From: Chara braunii
Lineage: Eukaryota > Streptophyta > Charophyceae > Charales > Characeae
Reading direction: 5' to 3'
DNA: 27,897 nucleotides
Assembly (NCBI GenBank): GCA_003427395.1
Contig: BFEA01000062.1
Coordinates: 2,055,238 to 2,083,134 of the forward strand
Positions 1 through 9,576 of the stretch are shown piece after piece. Position 1 is the first letter of the stretch, and the number at the start of each line of letters is the position of its first letter. The position numbers and the translations under genes are program-made. The notes beneath the pieces were generated by a model. The model saw only the letters and a list, made by a program, of their open reading frames with translations. It ran no database searches and was not told the DNA's origin.

Positions 1-742
1 CTGATTCGACATCGCAGGGGCAGACATTGATTGGACATTCGACAGGGAGACTATTTTTGGACTGCACTATCACGCCTTTGGTCTTCTCCCTCATCTCCAT
101 CTTCATCTTACTCTTCCTCCACCCCTTCATCCGTGGTTTCTCCCCATTTGCGTGCTCAAGGAGGGACCTTTCTTCTGTGTATGCGGTTCCTCCCTCCTCT
201 CTCACATGTGTGGTGTCTGATGGGTTGGGTCGAGTCAGTGTCAGACTGGTCAGGTGATATCTCTGAGTCTTCGACTGTGCTACATTGTGCCATTTTTGTA
301 TGTATATGGATGTACATTGCTTGTTGATGATTCGCTGATGCTGCACTGTCCATTCGAGTCCTTATCATCACTTTGCTGATCCTTCGGCTCCATTGCATCA
401 CTCGGATTATTCCAAGCACGCATCAGTTGGTATTGGAGCTGCGCGTAGTGAATTTGGACTAATCCTGACCTGACTAATTAGCAAACGATAAGGAGGGGGA
501 TCAGCTGGTAGGAATCACGAGCAGCTAAGCAATGACTGATTAGTTGATGCGCCACCTGGTGAAGTGCCGATTGGTTATCAATTCGGCATTCATTAGGTGG
601 TTGATTGGGGGGATTGATTAGTTAGGTAATCTATTAGATTTTCTGATTGTTTACCTGACAAATTGATTAACGGTGTTAACCGTGATTCATGTTCGAGAAT
701 GGAAATGGTTTTCCTCTTCTCCTTGATTCGTGAAAATTCAAT
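1..742. other. Flanking DNA without recognisable gene
   Basis: This is the DNA into which E1 inserted. Short open frames exist near the left end, but none has a recognisable domain. The 75-130 stretch is a pyrimidine-rich CTTC tract, and 560-680 is AT-rich with repeated GATTGATTAG-like words. I see no RNA gene here. Confidence 0.5.
739..742. repeat. E1 target site duplication, left copy (CAAT)
   Basis: CAAT directly precedes the TG of the 5' LTR, and CAAT also follows the 3' LTR at 10785-10788. Ty3/gypsy duplications are usually 5 bp. Either one base has changed, or the match is partly fortuitous. Confidence 0.55.
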
Positions 743-1646
743 TGCAAGGCACAAGGCCTCGCTAAGCCCTACTGGGCCCTGTTTGCAACAATGACGGCCG
801 CCCTAAGTGAAGGCAGGCCCGACCAAGGCCCGGAGGCCTAGTTTTGGCTACCACGCAAACTGGGGAAAATTCAGGCAGTTGCTTGAGAGCGTCCAGGCCC
901 TGGCTGCCTTTTTCGTATGTAACTAAGGCAGGCCCTGGGCCAGATACGCAAAATTGGACCGAGCACAGGCTGTAGGCAGTTGGACACGGGCAACCACCAC
1001 AGGCCCTGGGCCTGATTCGTTCGGACTGGGGCTCAGGCTCTCGGGGCCTACTGGAAGCTTCTGGGCAGGGGCCCAGCACAGCCAGGTCGCACGCAGCAGG
1101 CAGGCGACTTCCATTTAGGAAAGTGCCTGCCCATGCATTTGGCATTCGGGCACTGGCTGTATGCTGTGCAAGTGCTGCTGCGCTATTTGCTGGCGAGCGC
1201 CCACGCGCTCACGGGCGAGCAGGAAGAGCAGGCAGCCATAGCCGAGCTGCGCTGTGCTATGCTGGATGGGCCGCATGGTGGTCCTTGGGTTCATGTGGCA
1301 TCTGTGAGTGGGGATCGAGGTTGTGTGTGATGCAAGAGACATACCTGGTGCTTGAAGCGAACAGCATTGGCCGAGATCTGCTCATACACCAACGGCATTG
1401 TAGATAGGCTAGATAGGATCTGCCATTCGTAGTCTGGGGGCTGAGCGCCAGAGAGGAACTCGACATTGGTTCTTTGTTGATGCTGATGAGACTATTCCAA
1501 CATTGTCACTTGTGAGCTTTTGCTGTGCTCTTATTTGGTGGAACTCGAGTTGCAATTCTGCTTTTGGTTCGAGGTCACGACTATCTGGTTTCATGTGTAT
1601 GATGCTGCTTGGTTTCTGGAATTCGCAATCGCTCATTTTCCTTGCA
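743..1646 (+). repeat. E1 5' LTR
   Basis: About 904 bp, TG...CA bounded, matched over its length by 9863-10784. Differences are scattered substitutions plus indels, for example near 870, 1165 and 1385. It is rich in GGCCC/GGGCC words (CAGGCCCT occurs several times between 813 and 1010). I see no clear TATA box. The right boundary is fixed by where similarity to the 3' LTR stops and by the primer-binding site three bases downstream. Confidence 0.9.
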
Positions 1647-1649
1647 ATT

Positions 1650-1663
1650 TGGTATCGGAACTG
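1650..1663 (+). other. E1 primer-binding site (initiator tRNA-Met type)
   Basis: TGGTATCGGAACTG starts three bases after the 5' LTR. It resembles the plant-type TGGTATCAGAGC site complementary to the 3' end of initiator tRNA-Met, where minus-strand DNA synthesis is primed. Two positions differ from that consensus, which fits a decayed copy. Confidence 0.75.
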
Positions 1664-2299
1664 TGGTACGTTGCGCTAATCTGGCGCTTGTCTTCTGCCT
1701 ATGCGGTACATGCATGCGGTCTGCTCCGCGAGCGGCCGTAGGGCTAGTGTAGTGAGGAGGGCAAAGGCAAGCAGGCAACCCGGGTGGAGAGGGGTATCGC
1801 CAGGAAGGCTACGTTGTCATGATTGGGTGTTCGCAGTGTGATGAGAACTATCTGATGTGCGATTGATGCTGAGGTGGAACGGCAATGTAATGCTGGTTGT
1901 GTCGAAGCAGTGATTGGTCATCACAATCGGCATTAGGTATCTGGTGAGAATATATGCGGCTGGGGCCAGCTATTTTGAGGTACGTTGCTCTTAACCTTAT
2001 GTACCCTCTTCGACACTTCTTACCGTGAGGATGTGTGTTCTGTCTTGAGAGGTCTATCATGTGAGGAGTCGAGTGCACTCAACCTTGAGACTTGACATTG
2101 TTCACGTGGAGCATCTGGAAGGAGAGGGTGGAGCTATCTGAAGGGCCCTGGACGAAGCACTGGGTCACGGTCACCATGCCAACCCACCGGGAGTAAGAGT
2201 ACGCATGCTTTGCTGCTTTGTCCTTAGTCTGCCTGCTGTGCTGATAGATGGGTTATGAGGGGCAGGCCAACACTACAGGAGAGACGAGTATCGGGCGTC

Positions 2300-2307
2300 T
2301 ATAAATA
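2300..2307 (+). promoter_or_regulatory. TATA-like box in E1 leader
   Basis: TATAAATA lies about 25-30 bp upstream of the conserved stem-loop. If used by RNA polymerase II, transcripts would begin near the base of that stem. There is no other evidence that it acts as a promoter. Confidence 0.3.
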
Positions 2308-2327
2308 AGCACCGGCGGGGTTACCTT

Positions 2328-2418
2328 CCATTGGCTGTGATTGTCATCCTGTCTGCGACGTTAAATAATTCCTGAGGACTTCGGGGGCGTCCTTAAATGC
2401 CTCTTGATCAGCCAATTG
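2328..2418 (+). ncRNA. Conserved structured leader element, E1 copy
   Basis: The segment is closed by CCATTGGCTG (2328-2337) pairing with CAGCCAATTGG (2409-2419) with one bulged base. It contains an inner hairpin AGGAC (2375-2379) with GTCCT (2389-2393). A similar segment lies upstream of E2 gag on the minus strand (26970-27054). There the outer and inner arms have different sequences but still pair, while the intervening CTGTCTGCGACGTTAAA word is preserved. It probably acts in the RNA, for example in packaging, dimerisation or translation. The role is inference. Confidence 0.55.
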
Positions 2419-2587
2419 GTCGGTGTAAGGCTCGCTGCATGCGAGGGTAAACATTGTGCAGGGCTGGCCAGCTCAGCGTAGACTCGGGGCACAGGGGTGG
2501 GCCATGTGCACACCTTTAGACACGCACGCTATCTAGATCGCTCAGGAACGCTGACGTCAAGCGACAATCAAGAAGAACTGAGGGAGG

Positions 2588-2592
2588 GGTAG
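2588..2592. repeat. Solo LTR target site duplication, left copy (GGTAG)
   Basis: GGTAG adjoins the TG start of the solo LTR. The partner copy is at 3908-3912, directly after its CA end. Confidence 0.8.
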
Positions 2593-3486
2593 TGTTACAT
2601 GCCCAGTTGGGCGATGTACATATATAGCCAAGGATCCGCAATGTGATAAAAAAGACTGAATGGACAATGCAGTGCTAGTAGAATCTCAACAAGCAGTGTA
2701 CATCCTGATACATACAAAAATGGTGCTTTGTAGCGTAGTGGAAGACTTAGATATAAGTCCTGACCTGACCGGGACTGACCTCCCTCTCGTAGTACAAGAC
2801 AGCGCGGCAGAATGCTAGAATACCAATGACTAGCCCAATCAATGTCGCAATGCAGACCAAACATACATCATCCTCATCACAAGGTGTGAAGGGGCCTGGC
2901 GCTACACACAGGAAAAATGCGCTAGGTCCACACCATACACAGACGGAGAGGAGGGGATCAGACGAAGAAGAGGGGGGGAGATGGGAATGTCGTTAACACC
3001 AAGTCTTCGGTACAAGTCCTAGATAATCCCTTGTCAAATGTCTGAAGCCCAATGTCGAGTCTGGATCCAAATGTCACCAAGCCCGCTCTCTCGTAGTCTG
3101 CTGATGCAGTGAAGTCAGGTAGTGAGAGGGTGAGAGGGAGATGGTGGACTGAGAAGAGGAAGAAGAGTCTCTCTCTCTCTCATGTGCCAGGTACTAACGT
3201 GTGAAGATGGCGCTGTGCTGCAGGTACCTCGAAGACGAAGCTGGAGCTATGGCGCTGCAGGTAAGTCTCCCTGGCCTCTGCCCAATCTCTCTCTCTCACC
3301 AGTACTACTCTAGCTCCTACTAGCACCCAGCGTTGAAGACTACTGCTAACGCTATTACTACTACTGCAGCGCTCCTCCAGAGTGCTGCTGCCGAATCCTG
3401 AAGACTACCTCCTACCTCCTGAACTGCACGTGAAGTGACTGGGAAGTCCCTATGAAATACCTGCAGCCTGCAGGGCGGGCCAGTCT

Positions 3487-3493
3487 TATATAG
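3487..3493 (+). promoter_or_regulatory. TATA-like box in the solo LTR
   Basis: TATATAG lies about 420 bp before the LTR end, a plausible U3 TATA position for a 1.3-kb LTR. Assigned from sequence only. Confidence 0.35.
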
Positions 3494-3674
3494 TGTTGGC
3501 CCGTCCAGGAGGCTGCTCTTGCCAATGCCACAACGTGCCAGACCCTGACGTTGAAGCTCAAACAAGGGTTATCTTGAAAACAGGCCCAAAATGGCTTGTG
3601 CTAAAACCCTGGTCTGGTGCCTAAGTTTCAGGGCAGGTCGATCTTATGAGGGCCTGAGAATGGCCCTCCGTTTC

Positions 3675-3893
3675 AGGCTGAAAAGACTCAGGCCTGGAAG
3701 GCCCTGTTTTAGGCTGAAACGACACAGGGTCTATAGGCCGTTGTTGTCAGGCTTTCAGGCTGAAACGACACAGGGCATGTAGGCCCTTGTTTTCAGGCTT
3801 TTAGGCTGAAAACGACACAGGGTCTGCAGGCCCTTGTTTTCAGGCTTTTAGGCTGAAAACAACACGGGGTCTGAAAATGGCCCTCGTTTCAGG
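3675..3893 (+). repeat. Tandem repeat, period about 46 bp, inside the solo LTR
   Basis: Units begin AGGCTGAAA(A)C at 3711, 3757, 3803 and 3850, preceded by a shorter related unit at 3675. Each carries GACACAGGG and GGCC(C)TTGTTTTCAGGCTTTT-like blocks. Such arrays are common in U3 regions and can act as enhancer-like repeats; that role is not shown here. Confidence 0.8.
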
Positions 3894-3907
3894 AGCAGCA
3901 TGTAACA

Positions 3908-4234
3908 GGTAGATTCCAGGTGATAAGTTCGGAAAAAAATTCCATTCTGCCAACAGTCCCACAAATGATTCTATTTTAATTTTGATTAGTTAAGATGTAC
4001 ATCCATTGACATCTGACAGACAGCATTAGGCAGAAATCTGCTTTCTGTTCGCGGACTAATTAATTAAAAATAGTTTCGTTTGTAGGAATCTGGACTTACC
4101 TGTTGGACCCAAATGTGTAGACTCTGACATAGCCACCAACTAATTATTTTATTTTATTTTAAATCGGTTTGTGCACTACGCTGCGGTAGGCATTGAGTGT
4201 GACCTAGTGCAGATTGTGCGCAGTGTTGTAGCTT
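3908..4234 (+). other. E1 leader, second part
   Basis: AT-rich untranslated DNA between the solo LTR and the gag start, including a TTATTTTATTTTATTTTAAA run near 4144-4163. No coding region is seen. Confidence 0.6.
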
Positions 4235-6176
4235 ATGAGTGACAGGGAGAACACTAGCGAGGACGATAGGATCCTGCGATCAGCAAGGCGCCCGTTAGCC
4301 GACATGGCATTAGGACCTAAGGGTCACAGACTCCTGTTCCGCCAGCTTAGGGAGACACAACAGCAGCAACGAAGAGCTACGGCCGCAGAGGCAAGCAGGG
4401 CATTCGCAAGCGAAGCTGCTACTTCAGCAGCCATGGCCACAGCTGCGCAGCAAAGCTCCCAGGCACAGACCCTGAGTCAGTCCGCTGGTGTCATGGCAAG
4501 CCAGCAGTTAGTGTTGACTCCCGAGGAGGTCGCCATACAGCGAGCAACTGCTCGTGAGGCACAACTACAACAGGCTTTAGGTGAGATAAAGGCAGAGAAA
4601 GAAAGAATGATCAGGATAAGGTCGAGGATGCAGCAGAGACAAGCGGACGTTAGCGAGTTAGAGGGGATGGACCTGACAAACATGGATGATGATGTAAGGA
4701 CCCTGCAGACAGTCTTGCTAGATGTAGTGGAAATGCAGGACCACCAAACGGCTCTCTTACAGGACATCCAGCAGAGCCTGGCCGTGTTGGTCGGGCGAGT
4801 TCAGGCAACACCATCACCATCAGGGCCTGGGGCCTGGCCTGTGGTACGGCCTCCTCCTTTTGTCCCACCGGTGACTGGAGTATCCCCATTTGTAGTCCCT
4901 CCAACATCGGTAGAAGCTGTTTCCCTAGGAATGCCTTTGACAGGCGGGTTCACAGTAGGTCCTAGTGTACAAATTCCTGTACGGACAGTGTATTCCCAAC
5001 CTCCGTTACAGACTGCCGTAACTGGGCAGCCTGCTGTCTCGCAGCCGTCACAGCCGCAGGGCACACAGCCCCAACAACAGCTAGTGCAGCAGCCTTGACC
5101 CCAGGGTCCACAGCTTGGAGCGGTGCAGGTACCGAGACAAGGCCAGTGGGTTCCAAAGACTGCCATCGCCTCACCTAAACCGTTCTCAGGGGATAAGAGG
5201 GGCGAAGACCTTGACACATGGTTGAGGTCAGTGCCAGTCTATGCAAAGTGCAAGTTGACCTTGCCGCACGAGGAAGTGCTTGTGGCTGCCTCCTACTTAG
5301 AGGGGAGTGCAGCAAGATGGTTAAGCGGGCTAGTACAACGGCAGGGGTACGGTTATGACTTCCGCGCTTGGGCAGTCAACCAGAAATTGGATGACTTTCT
5401 CAAGTTGGTGGAAGAAAGATGGCATGATCCTCAAGAGGCCCAAGAGGCCACTGACGCGGTCCTGACCTTGAGCAATTGACCGTTCAAGTCAGCAAGAGAT
5501 GCCACGGACGTTGTAGAGCGTCTGATCTGTGTCCCCTGGGGTGCGCTATGACCCCCAAGTCTTACTGACCACTTACCTGAGATGTCTTCCTGTGCCACTT
5601 AGGAATCAGTTGGCAGGTTAGGCTAATATCAATGTGCACAACTTTCCTTCGTTCAGCAAGAACGCCCTAGACCTGGATGCAAAGATAGGGCATGGGCACC
5701 AACCCACTACGGATGATAGGAAGAAAGCATTGCCTCCCAACTGGGCGAAGGGTCGTATTATGTTCGTCGACAACGATGGTTCCACCAACGAGTTGGATGA
5801 CGACTTCCAGGAGGGAGTAGGTTCAGAGGCGGGCAACGTAGAAGCTTTAGGGGGTGGAGCAATCGCTGCCTCAGTCCAGAAAGGTAAAGTGACCGGTAGA
5901 CGCCATGAAGGCCCCCGGTCTAGGAGTCAAGTAGACCCCAACGCTCCTCCATGGGAGAAAGCGGGTCTCACCGAGGACGTGTGGAGAGACCGGTACACGC
6001 GGCAGGCTTGTATCCGCTGTGGCCAATATGGCCATAATCAGTTCAAGTGCCGTAATAAGAAAGTAACGGAAAAGATCCCGCCTACAATAGGGCAGGCGAC
6101 GGGATCCTCCGCTTCCACAGGTAGCAATGTTGCAAGTAGTTTTGGCACTGCTCCGGGAGACACGTCGGGCCAGTAG
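4235..6176 (+). pseudogene. gag: E1 gag (capsid/nucleocapsid), interrupted
   Basis: Gag forms the particle that packages element RNA. The ATG at 4235 opens a 287-codon frame. It has a Q/A-rich, probably coiled-coil N-terminal part (about residues 35-185) and a P/Q/V-rich linker. A TGA at 5096-5098 stops it, and the same frame continues to 5476 with the conserved capsid region (KPFSGDKRGEDLDTWL, then a segment containing RWLSGL). A second TGA follows at 5477-5479, then a one-base frame change near 5538 and a stop near 5618-5620. Coding resumes to 6176 and includes a zinc knuckle of CX2CX4HX4C form (CIRCGQYGHNQFKC, 6009-6050). The order coiled coil, capsid, zinc knuckle is normal for Ty3/gypsy gag. 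The breaks show that this copy is not functional. Confidence 0.85.
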
Positions 6177-6205
6177 GAATAGTAGTTGTTCCTGCTAGGG
6201 TCGAG

Positions 6206-6728
6206 GTGGTGGACACACCCTCACCATTTCGAGAGATGGCCCAAGCTACTGACTTCGTAGTCGTCCCGCAAACACGTTCAGACCCATCGATCCTCTGTTC
6301 AATAAATGTGTTTGAATCCTTAGAGGAGCTAGAGGAGGAGTGGTCTAGATCGGACCCGGTAGCTTCTTGGACGACAATGGCCAAAGCCCCTAAGGATGAG
6401 TTGTTCGTCGGCGAGGTAGTCGTCGGTGAGGTAGTCGTCGGCGGCCGCAAGGCTCGGGCCTATTATGACACTTGCTCGACACGAAACTTTATTAGTCACG
6501 CGTGCATTGAGAGGCTGCGCTTACAGGGCAAGTGTAGCGCCTGAGTCGACATGTGCCAACAAACAGCGCATGGTAGTCAATGACTACCTTAAAGACGTTG
6601 AGTGTTGTTTCCTGTACGAGGGAGGGGAACTGAGACATCGCGTCTTGTTCCTAGTCAACTATGATCTCCCAATGGATATCGTGTTAGGTATGTACTATAT
6701 CTCGACTTCACAGCCCCAGTTTGAATGA
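6206..6728 (+). pseudogene. E1 aspartic protease, degenerate
   Basis: Retroviral-type aspartic protease, which would cleave the Gag-Pol polyprotein. The active-site region reads ARAYYDTCSTRNFIS, where the family has D-(T/S)-G-(A/S/T); the glycine is replaced by cysteine. The frame stops at 6542-6544. The rest of the domain continues in another frame to 6728, with a hydrophobic flap region and DIVLGMYY, the place where the family usually has LGM(D/N)W. A short GEVVVGEVVVG duplication precedes the active site. The frame change and the active-site substitution both argue for loss of activity. Identity rests on position between gag and RT plus these motifs. Confidence 0.75.
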
Positions 6729-6737
6729 GACCGAAAA

Positions 6738-7769
6738 GTGGTCAAACACACTTTGCCCGGAGGGGGGATCGCCAGATTACGTAAGTTTAAGGCTAGTAGT
6801 CTGATCGAGTCCTACGGATGCATGTCTGCGGCCACGTTCTATAACTATTATAAGCAAAATCCGGAGGAGGGTATGCACTTAGTTTATGTCTCTATAGCAG
6901 GCAAGCCAGTGAAAATGCCGCCAGAGATAGAGGTAGTGGTCGCTAAATACCCTGATCTATTTGCAGAGCCGAAAGGGGTTGTTGAGTGGGAGGTCGTCCA
7001 TACGATAGAGATTATCCCAGGGTCTAGTATTCCGAGGGGTAGGATCTATCAGATGTCTCCAGCTGAGCTCGATGAGCTTCGTCGACAACTCAAGGAACTC
7101 ATAGAGAAGGGTTGGATCCGACCTAGCGTTTCCTCTTACGGATCTCCTGTCCTATTCGTACCAAAGAAGGGGGGAACCTTGAGGATGCGCAGTGATTATA
7201 GGGGCCTCAATGCCATCACTATGAAAAACGCAGAGCCTCTACCGCGCATCGATGACTTGTTGGACCGAGTGCAAGGGTGCCAGTACTTCAGTAAAATAGA
7301 TCTGAAGTCTGGGTACCATGCAATACGGTTCGAGGATCAACACAAAACCGCTTTTCAGACCAGGTACGGTCTGCATGAGTTTGTCGTGATGCCTTTCGGC
7401 CTTTGCAATGCTACTAGCACCTTCCAGCACGAGATGAACAAGATTTTTCATGACTACTTCGACAAGTTTGTCATCGTGTACCTCGATGACATACTTGTTT
7501 TCAGTAGGGCCGTCGAGGAGCATGTAGCCCACTTAGACAAAGTCCTTAGCCTCCTTCGACAGCTCCAGTTCAAGATCAACGGGGAGAAATGCGAGTTTAG
7601 CCGCACCCGGATCTTATATCTGGGTCATGAGATTTCCGCGGAGGGATTGAAGCCCGATGACGCGAAGGTGGCCAGCATTCGTGACTGGCCTCGTCCTCAG
7701 TTTGTGACTGAGATGAGGTCCTTCTTAGGGATGACCGGCTGCTACCGCAATTTTGTCAAAAAACTATAG
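6738..7769 (+). CDS. pol: E1 reverse transcriptase
   Basis: RNA-directed DNA polymerase of the Ty3/gypsy class, which would copy element RNA into DNA. A 343-codon frame holds the RT landmarks in order: a KGWIRPS segment, VLFVPKKGG, SDYRGLNAIT, LPRIDDLLDRVQG, FSKIDLKSGYH, FVVMPFGLCNA, VIVYLDDILVFS (YLDD at 7479-7490 with the catalytic aspartates), CEFSRTRILYLGHEIS, and RSFLGMTGCYRNFV at the thumb. The usual DYRG context is preceded by RMRS rather than RMCI. The frame ends at TAG 7767-7769, where homologues continue into RNase H, because of a one-base change. The first ATG-like codon is an artefact of the broken upstream frame; the true polyprotein would have begun in gag. Confidence 0.93.
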   Translation: MVKHTLPGGGIARLRKFKASSLIESYGCMSAATFYNYYKQNPEEGMHLVYVSIAGKPVKMPPEIEVVVAKYPDLFAEPKGVVEWEVVHTIEIIPGSSIPRGRIYQMSPAELDELRRQLKELIEKGWIRPSVSSYGSPVLFVPKKGGTLRMRSDYRGLNAITMKNAEPLPRIDDLLDRVQGCQYFSKIDLKSGYHAIRFEDQHKTAFQTRYGLHEFVVMPFGLCNATSTFQHEMNKIFHDYFDKFVIVYLDDILVFSRAVEEHVAHLDKVLSLLRQLQFKINGEKCEFSRTRILYLGHEISAEGLKPDDAKVASIRDWPRPQFVTEMRSFLGMTGCYRNFVKKL

Positions 7770-7947
7770 CATAGTGGCCGCCCCTTTGGCGGACTTGGCT
7801 CGCCTTGACACCCCATGGGAATGGACAGACAGGGTGTGAGGCAGCCTTCAGACATCTGAAGCATGCTCTGACGCACCATGAGGTCTTGAAACTTCCTGAT
7901 CATGACAAGCCATTTATAGTAATGCTAGCCAATATGGCATAAGCGCC
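7770..7947 (+). pseudogene. E1 RT-RNase H connection, frameshifted; RNase H start damaged
   Basis: Translation in shifting frames gives the connection segment (VAAPLADLARL, PWEWTDR, then CEAAFRHLKHAL and VLKLPDHDKPF), so at least two frame changes lie here. Around 7915-7930 the family's TDAS motif, which carries the first catalytic aspartate of RNase H, reads only NASQYGIS. A few bases are missing and D has become N. Confidence 0.75.
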
Positions 7948-9576
7948 GTGCTCGCGCAGCAGGAGGGACCAAAGTTGAAGCCAGTTGAGGACATGTCCAA
8001 AAAGATGCCCTCTCAGAAGTTGGCTAAGTCCACCTATGAGAAGGAGCTCTATGCGATCTATAAAGCGCTAACCCACTGGAGGCACTACCTTCTTGGGAGG
8101 TTCTTCTACGTCAGGACTGATCATCAAACCCTGAAGTGGATGAGAACCCAGTCAGTGCTCTCTGATGCGTTGAAACGATGGATCGAACTCATTGAGCAGT
8201 ATGACTTCGAACCTCAGTATATCAAAGGAGAGTACAATAGAATCGCTGATGCGCTGTCGCGTAGGCTAGACTTCCTTGGTGCACTCATCACTGAGTTTGG
8301 GCTTGCGGACAATATTACTCGTTCTTTGGTGGAAGCCTATCACGACGATCCGCTTATGGTTGAGATCATACGTAGACTCGAGGCGAAGGACAAAGCGACT
8401 TCTGCCGAGTTTGAGTTGGTCGACGGCCTGCTGTTCCTTGAGAAGGCCGGGAATAAACGTTTGTGTGTGCCTAATCGGGAGTCTTTGCGTAGTTTATTTT
8501 TAGGTGAGTGTCATGATGCCACAAGACATTTTGGTTACAAGAAAACTGCAACCAATTTGCTGCAGCAGTTCTGGTGGCCCACAATGATGAGAGATGCCAA
8601 GCTGTACGTGGAGACTTGTCAAGTGTGTCAGAGGGACAAGCCACGTACACAGGCCCCTCTTGGGCTTCTCAAGTCCCTTCCGATTCCGGAAAGGCCCAGT
8701 GAGAACCTGTCCATGGACTTCATGGACACGCTGGTCACCAGCCAGAGTGGAATGAGACACATCTTTGTCATTGTGGATAGGTTTAGTAAGTACGCTAGAT
8801 TGATAGCAATGCCCAAAACAGCGAAGACCGAGTACGTCATTAGGTTGTTCAAGGAGAACTGGGTCAGGGACTTTGGGCTACCGAAGTCTATTGTGAGTGA
8901 CCAGGATGTCCGATTCACCAGTGAGTTGTGGAAGGCTGCAGCTGCAGAACAGGGAACGCAGCAACAGATGACCCCTGGGAACCACCCAGAGGCAAATGGG
9001 CAGGCAGAGCAGCTGAACCGCGCTGTACAACACCTGTTGAGGCACTACATCAACCCCAACCAGGTGGACTGGGATGAGAAACTTGCTCTCATCACCAGTT
9101 TGTACAACAATGTTGTGCATAGCGCAACAGGGGTGAGTCCTAACAGCCTGCTACTGACCTTCAAGCCCAGACTGCCCCTAGATTTCCTACTACATGAGAA
9201 TCAGCCGACAGCTGCACCATGCACTTTAGAATTTGCTTATCACTATGAGCGACTAATGCAGCAAGCTGTAGAACAGATGCGCAGGGCACATGCGGCGATG
9301 ATAGAGTCTGAGAATAAACACCGCCGCCCATCGACATTTCAGGTAGGGGACAGAGTCTGGGTTAAGTCTTCTGAACTGGGGCAGGAGCACGGTATCTCCC
9401 GCAAGCTCATGCCACAGTACTTTGGGCCCTGGGAAGTTCTAGATATTATCGGGGATAATCCTGATGGACCATCATACGTCATTCAGATCCCTGGTCACCT
9501 TCGCACTTACCCTGCCTTTCACGCCTCCAAGCTCGCACCTTTCAGAGAAACTGATCAGTTTCCGTCTTGTCGCTAA
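7948..9576 (+). CDS. pol: E1 RNase H (C-terminal part) and integrase
   Basis: This 542-codon open frame starts within RNase H. STYEKELYAI and RTDHQTLKW supply the second and third acidic positions, and ADALSRR marks the domain end. The integrase follows. Its HHCC zinc-binding module is GECHDATRHFGY with CQVCQRDK. The catalytic core has all three acidic residues: SMDFMD, VSDQDVRFTS and HPEANGQAEQ (DDE). The C-terminal part has FQVGDRVWVKSSEL and YPAFHASKLAPF, typical of the GPY/F-type region in Ty3/gypsy integrases. Integrase would insert the element cDNA into the genome. The frame ends at TAA 9574-9576, where the E2 homologue continues, so this is probably a nonsense change. It is the best-preserved coding block in the window. 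Confidence 0.92.
   Translation: MLAQQEGPKLKPVEDMSKKMPSQKLAKSTYEKELYAIYKALTHWRHYLLGRFFYVRTDHQTLKWMRTQSVLSDALKRWIELIEQYDFEPQYIKGEYNRIADALSRRLDFLGALITEFGLADNITRSLVEAYHDDPLMVEIIRRLEAKDKATSAEFELVDGLLFLEKAGNKRLCVPNRESLRSLFLGECHDATRHFGYKKTATNLLQQFWWPTMMRDAKLYVETCQVCQRDKPRTQAPLGLLKSLPIPERPSENLSMDFMDTLVTSQSGMRHIFVIVDRFSKYARLIAMPKTAKTEYVIRLFKENWVRDFGLPKSIVSDQDVRFTSELWKAAAAEQGTQQQMTPGNHPEANGQAEQLNRAVQHLLRHYINPNQVDWDEKLALITSLYNNVVHSATGVSPNSLLLTFKPRLPLDFLLHENQPTAAPCTLEFAYHYERLMQQAVEQMRRAHAAMIESENKHRRPSTFQVGDRVWVKSSELGQEHGISRKLMPQYFGPWEVLDIIGDNPDGPSYVIQIPGHLRTYPAFHASKLAPFRETDQFPSCR

Larger units (their letters stand above)
1664..2592 (+). other. E1 untranslated leader, first part
   Basis: No coding region is recognisable between the primer-binding site and the solo LTR. 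Removing the solo LTR joins this stretch to 3908-4234, giving a leader of about 1.25 kb before gag. It includes a TATA-like motif (TATAAATA, 2300-2307) and a stem-loop segment at 2328-2418 that recurs in the E2 leader. The purine-rich stretch just before 2593 looks like a polypurine tract, but it is probably fortuitous. Confidence 0.7.
2593..3907 (+). mobile_element. Solo LTR of another retrotransposon family, nested in E1
   Basis: The segment begins TGTTACATGCCC and ends GCATGTAACA, so its ends are the inverted pair TGTTACA/TGTAACA typical of LTRs. The 5-bp direct repeat GGTAG flanks it exactly (2588-2592 and 3908-3912), as expected for an LTR element reduced to a solo LTR by LTR-LTR recombination. 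It is about 1315 bp long and has no long open frame. A TATATAG at 3487-3493 could be its promoter, and a ~46-bp tandem array lies near its 3' end. Orientation cannot be proved without the internal region; plus is assumed from the TATA position. Confidence 0.82.

Noticed and set aside
762-1145. Minus-strand 127-codon frame in the E1 LTR (also seen at about 9968-10265)
   Set aside because: It lies inside both LTR copies and is broken differently in each; it is a shadow of GC-rich LTR sequence.
2578-2592. Purine-rich tract before 2593 as a polypurine tract, making 2593-3907 the 3' LTR of a truncated element
   Set aside because: GGTAG flanks the LTR exactly on both sides, which indicates a solo LTR; the purines belong to the E1 leader.
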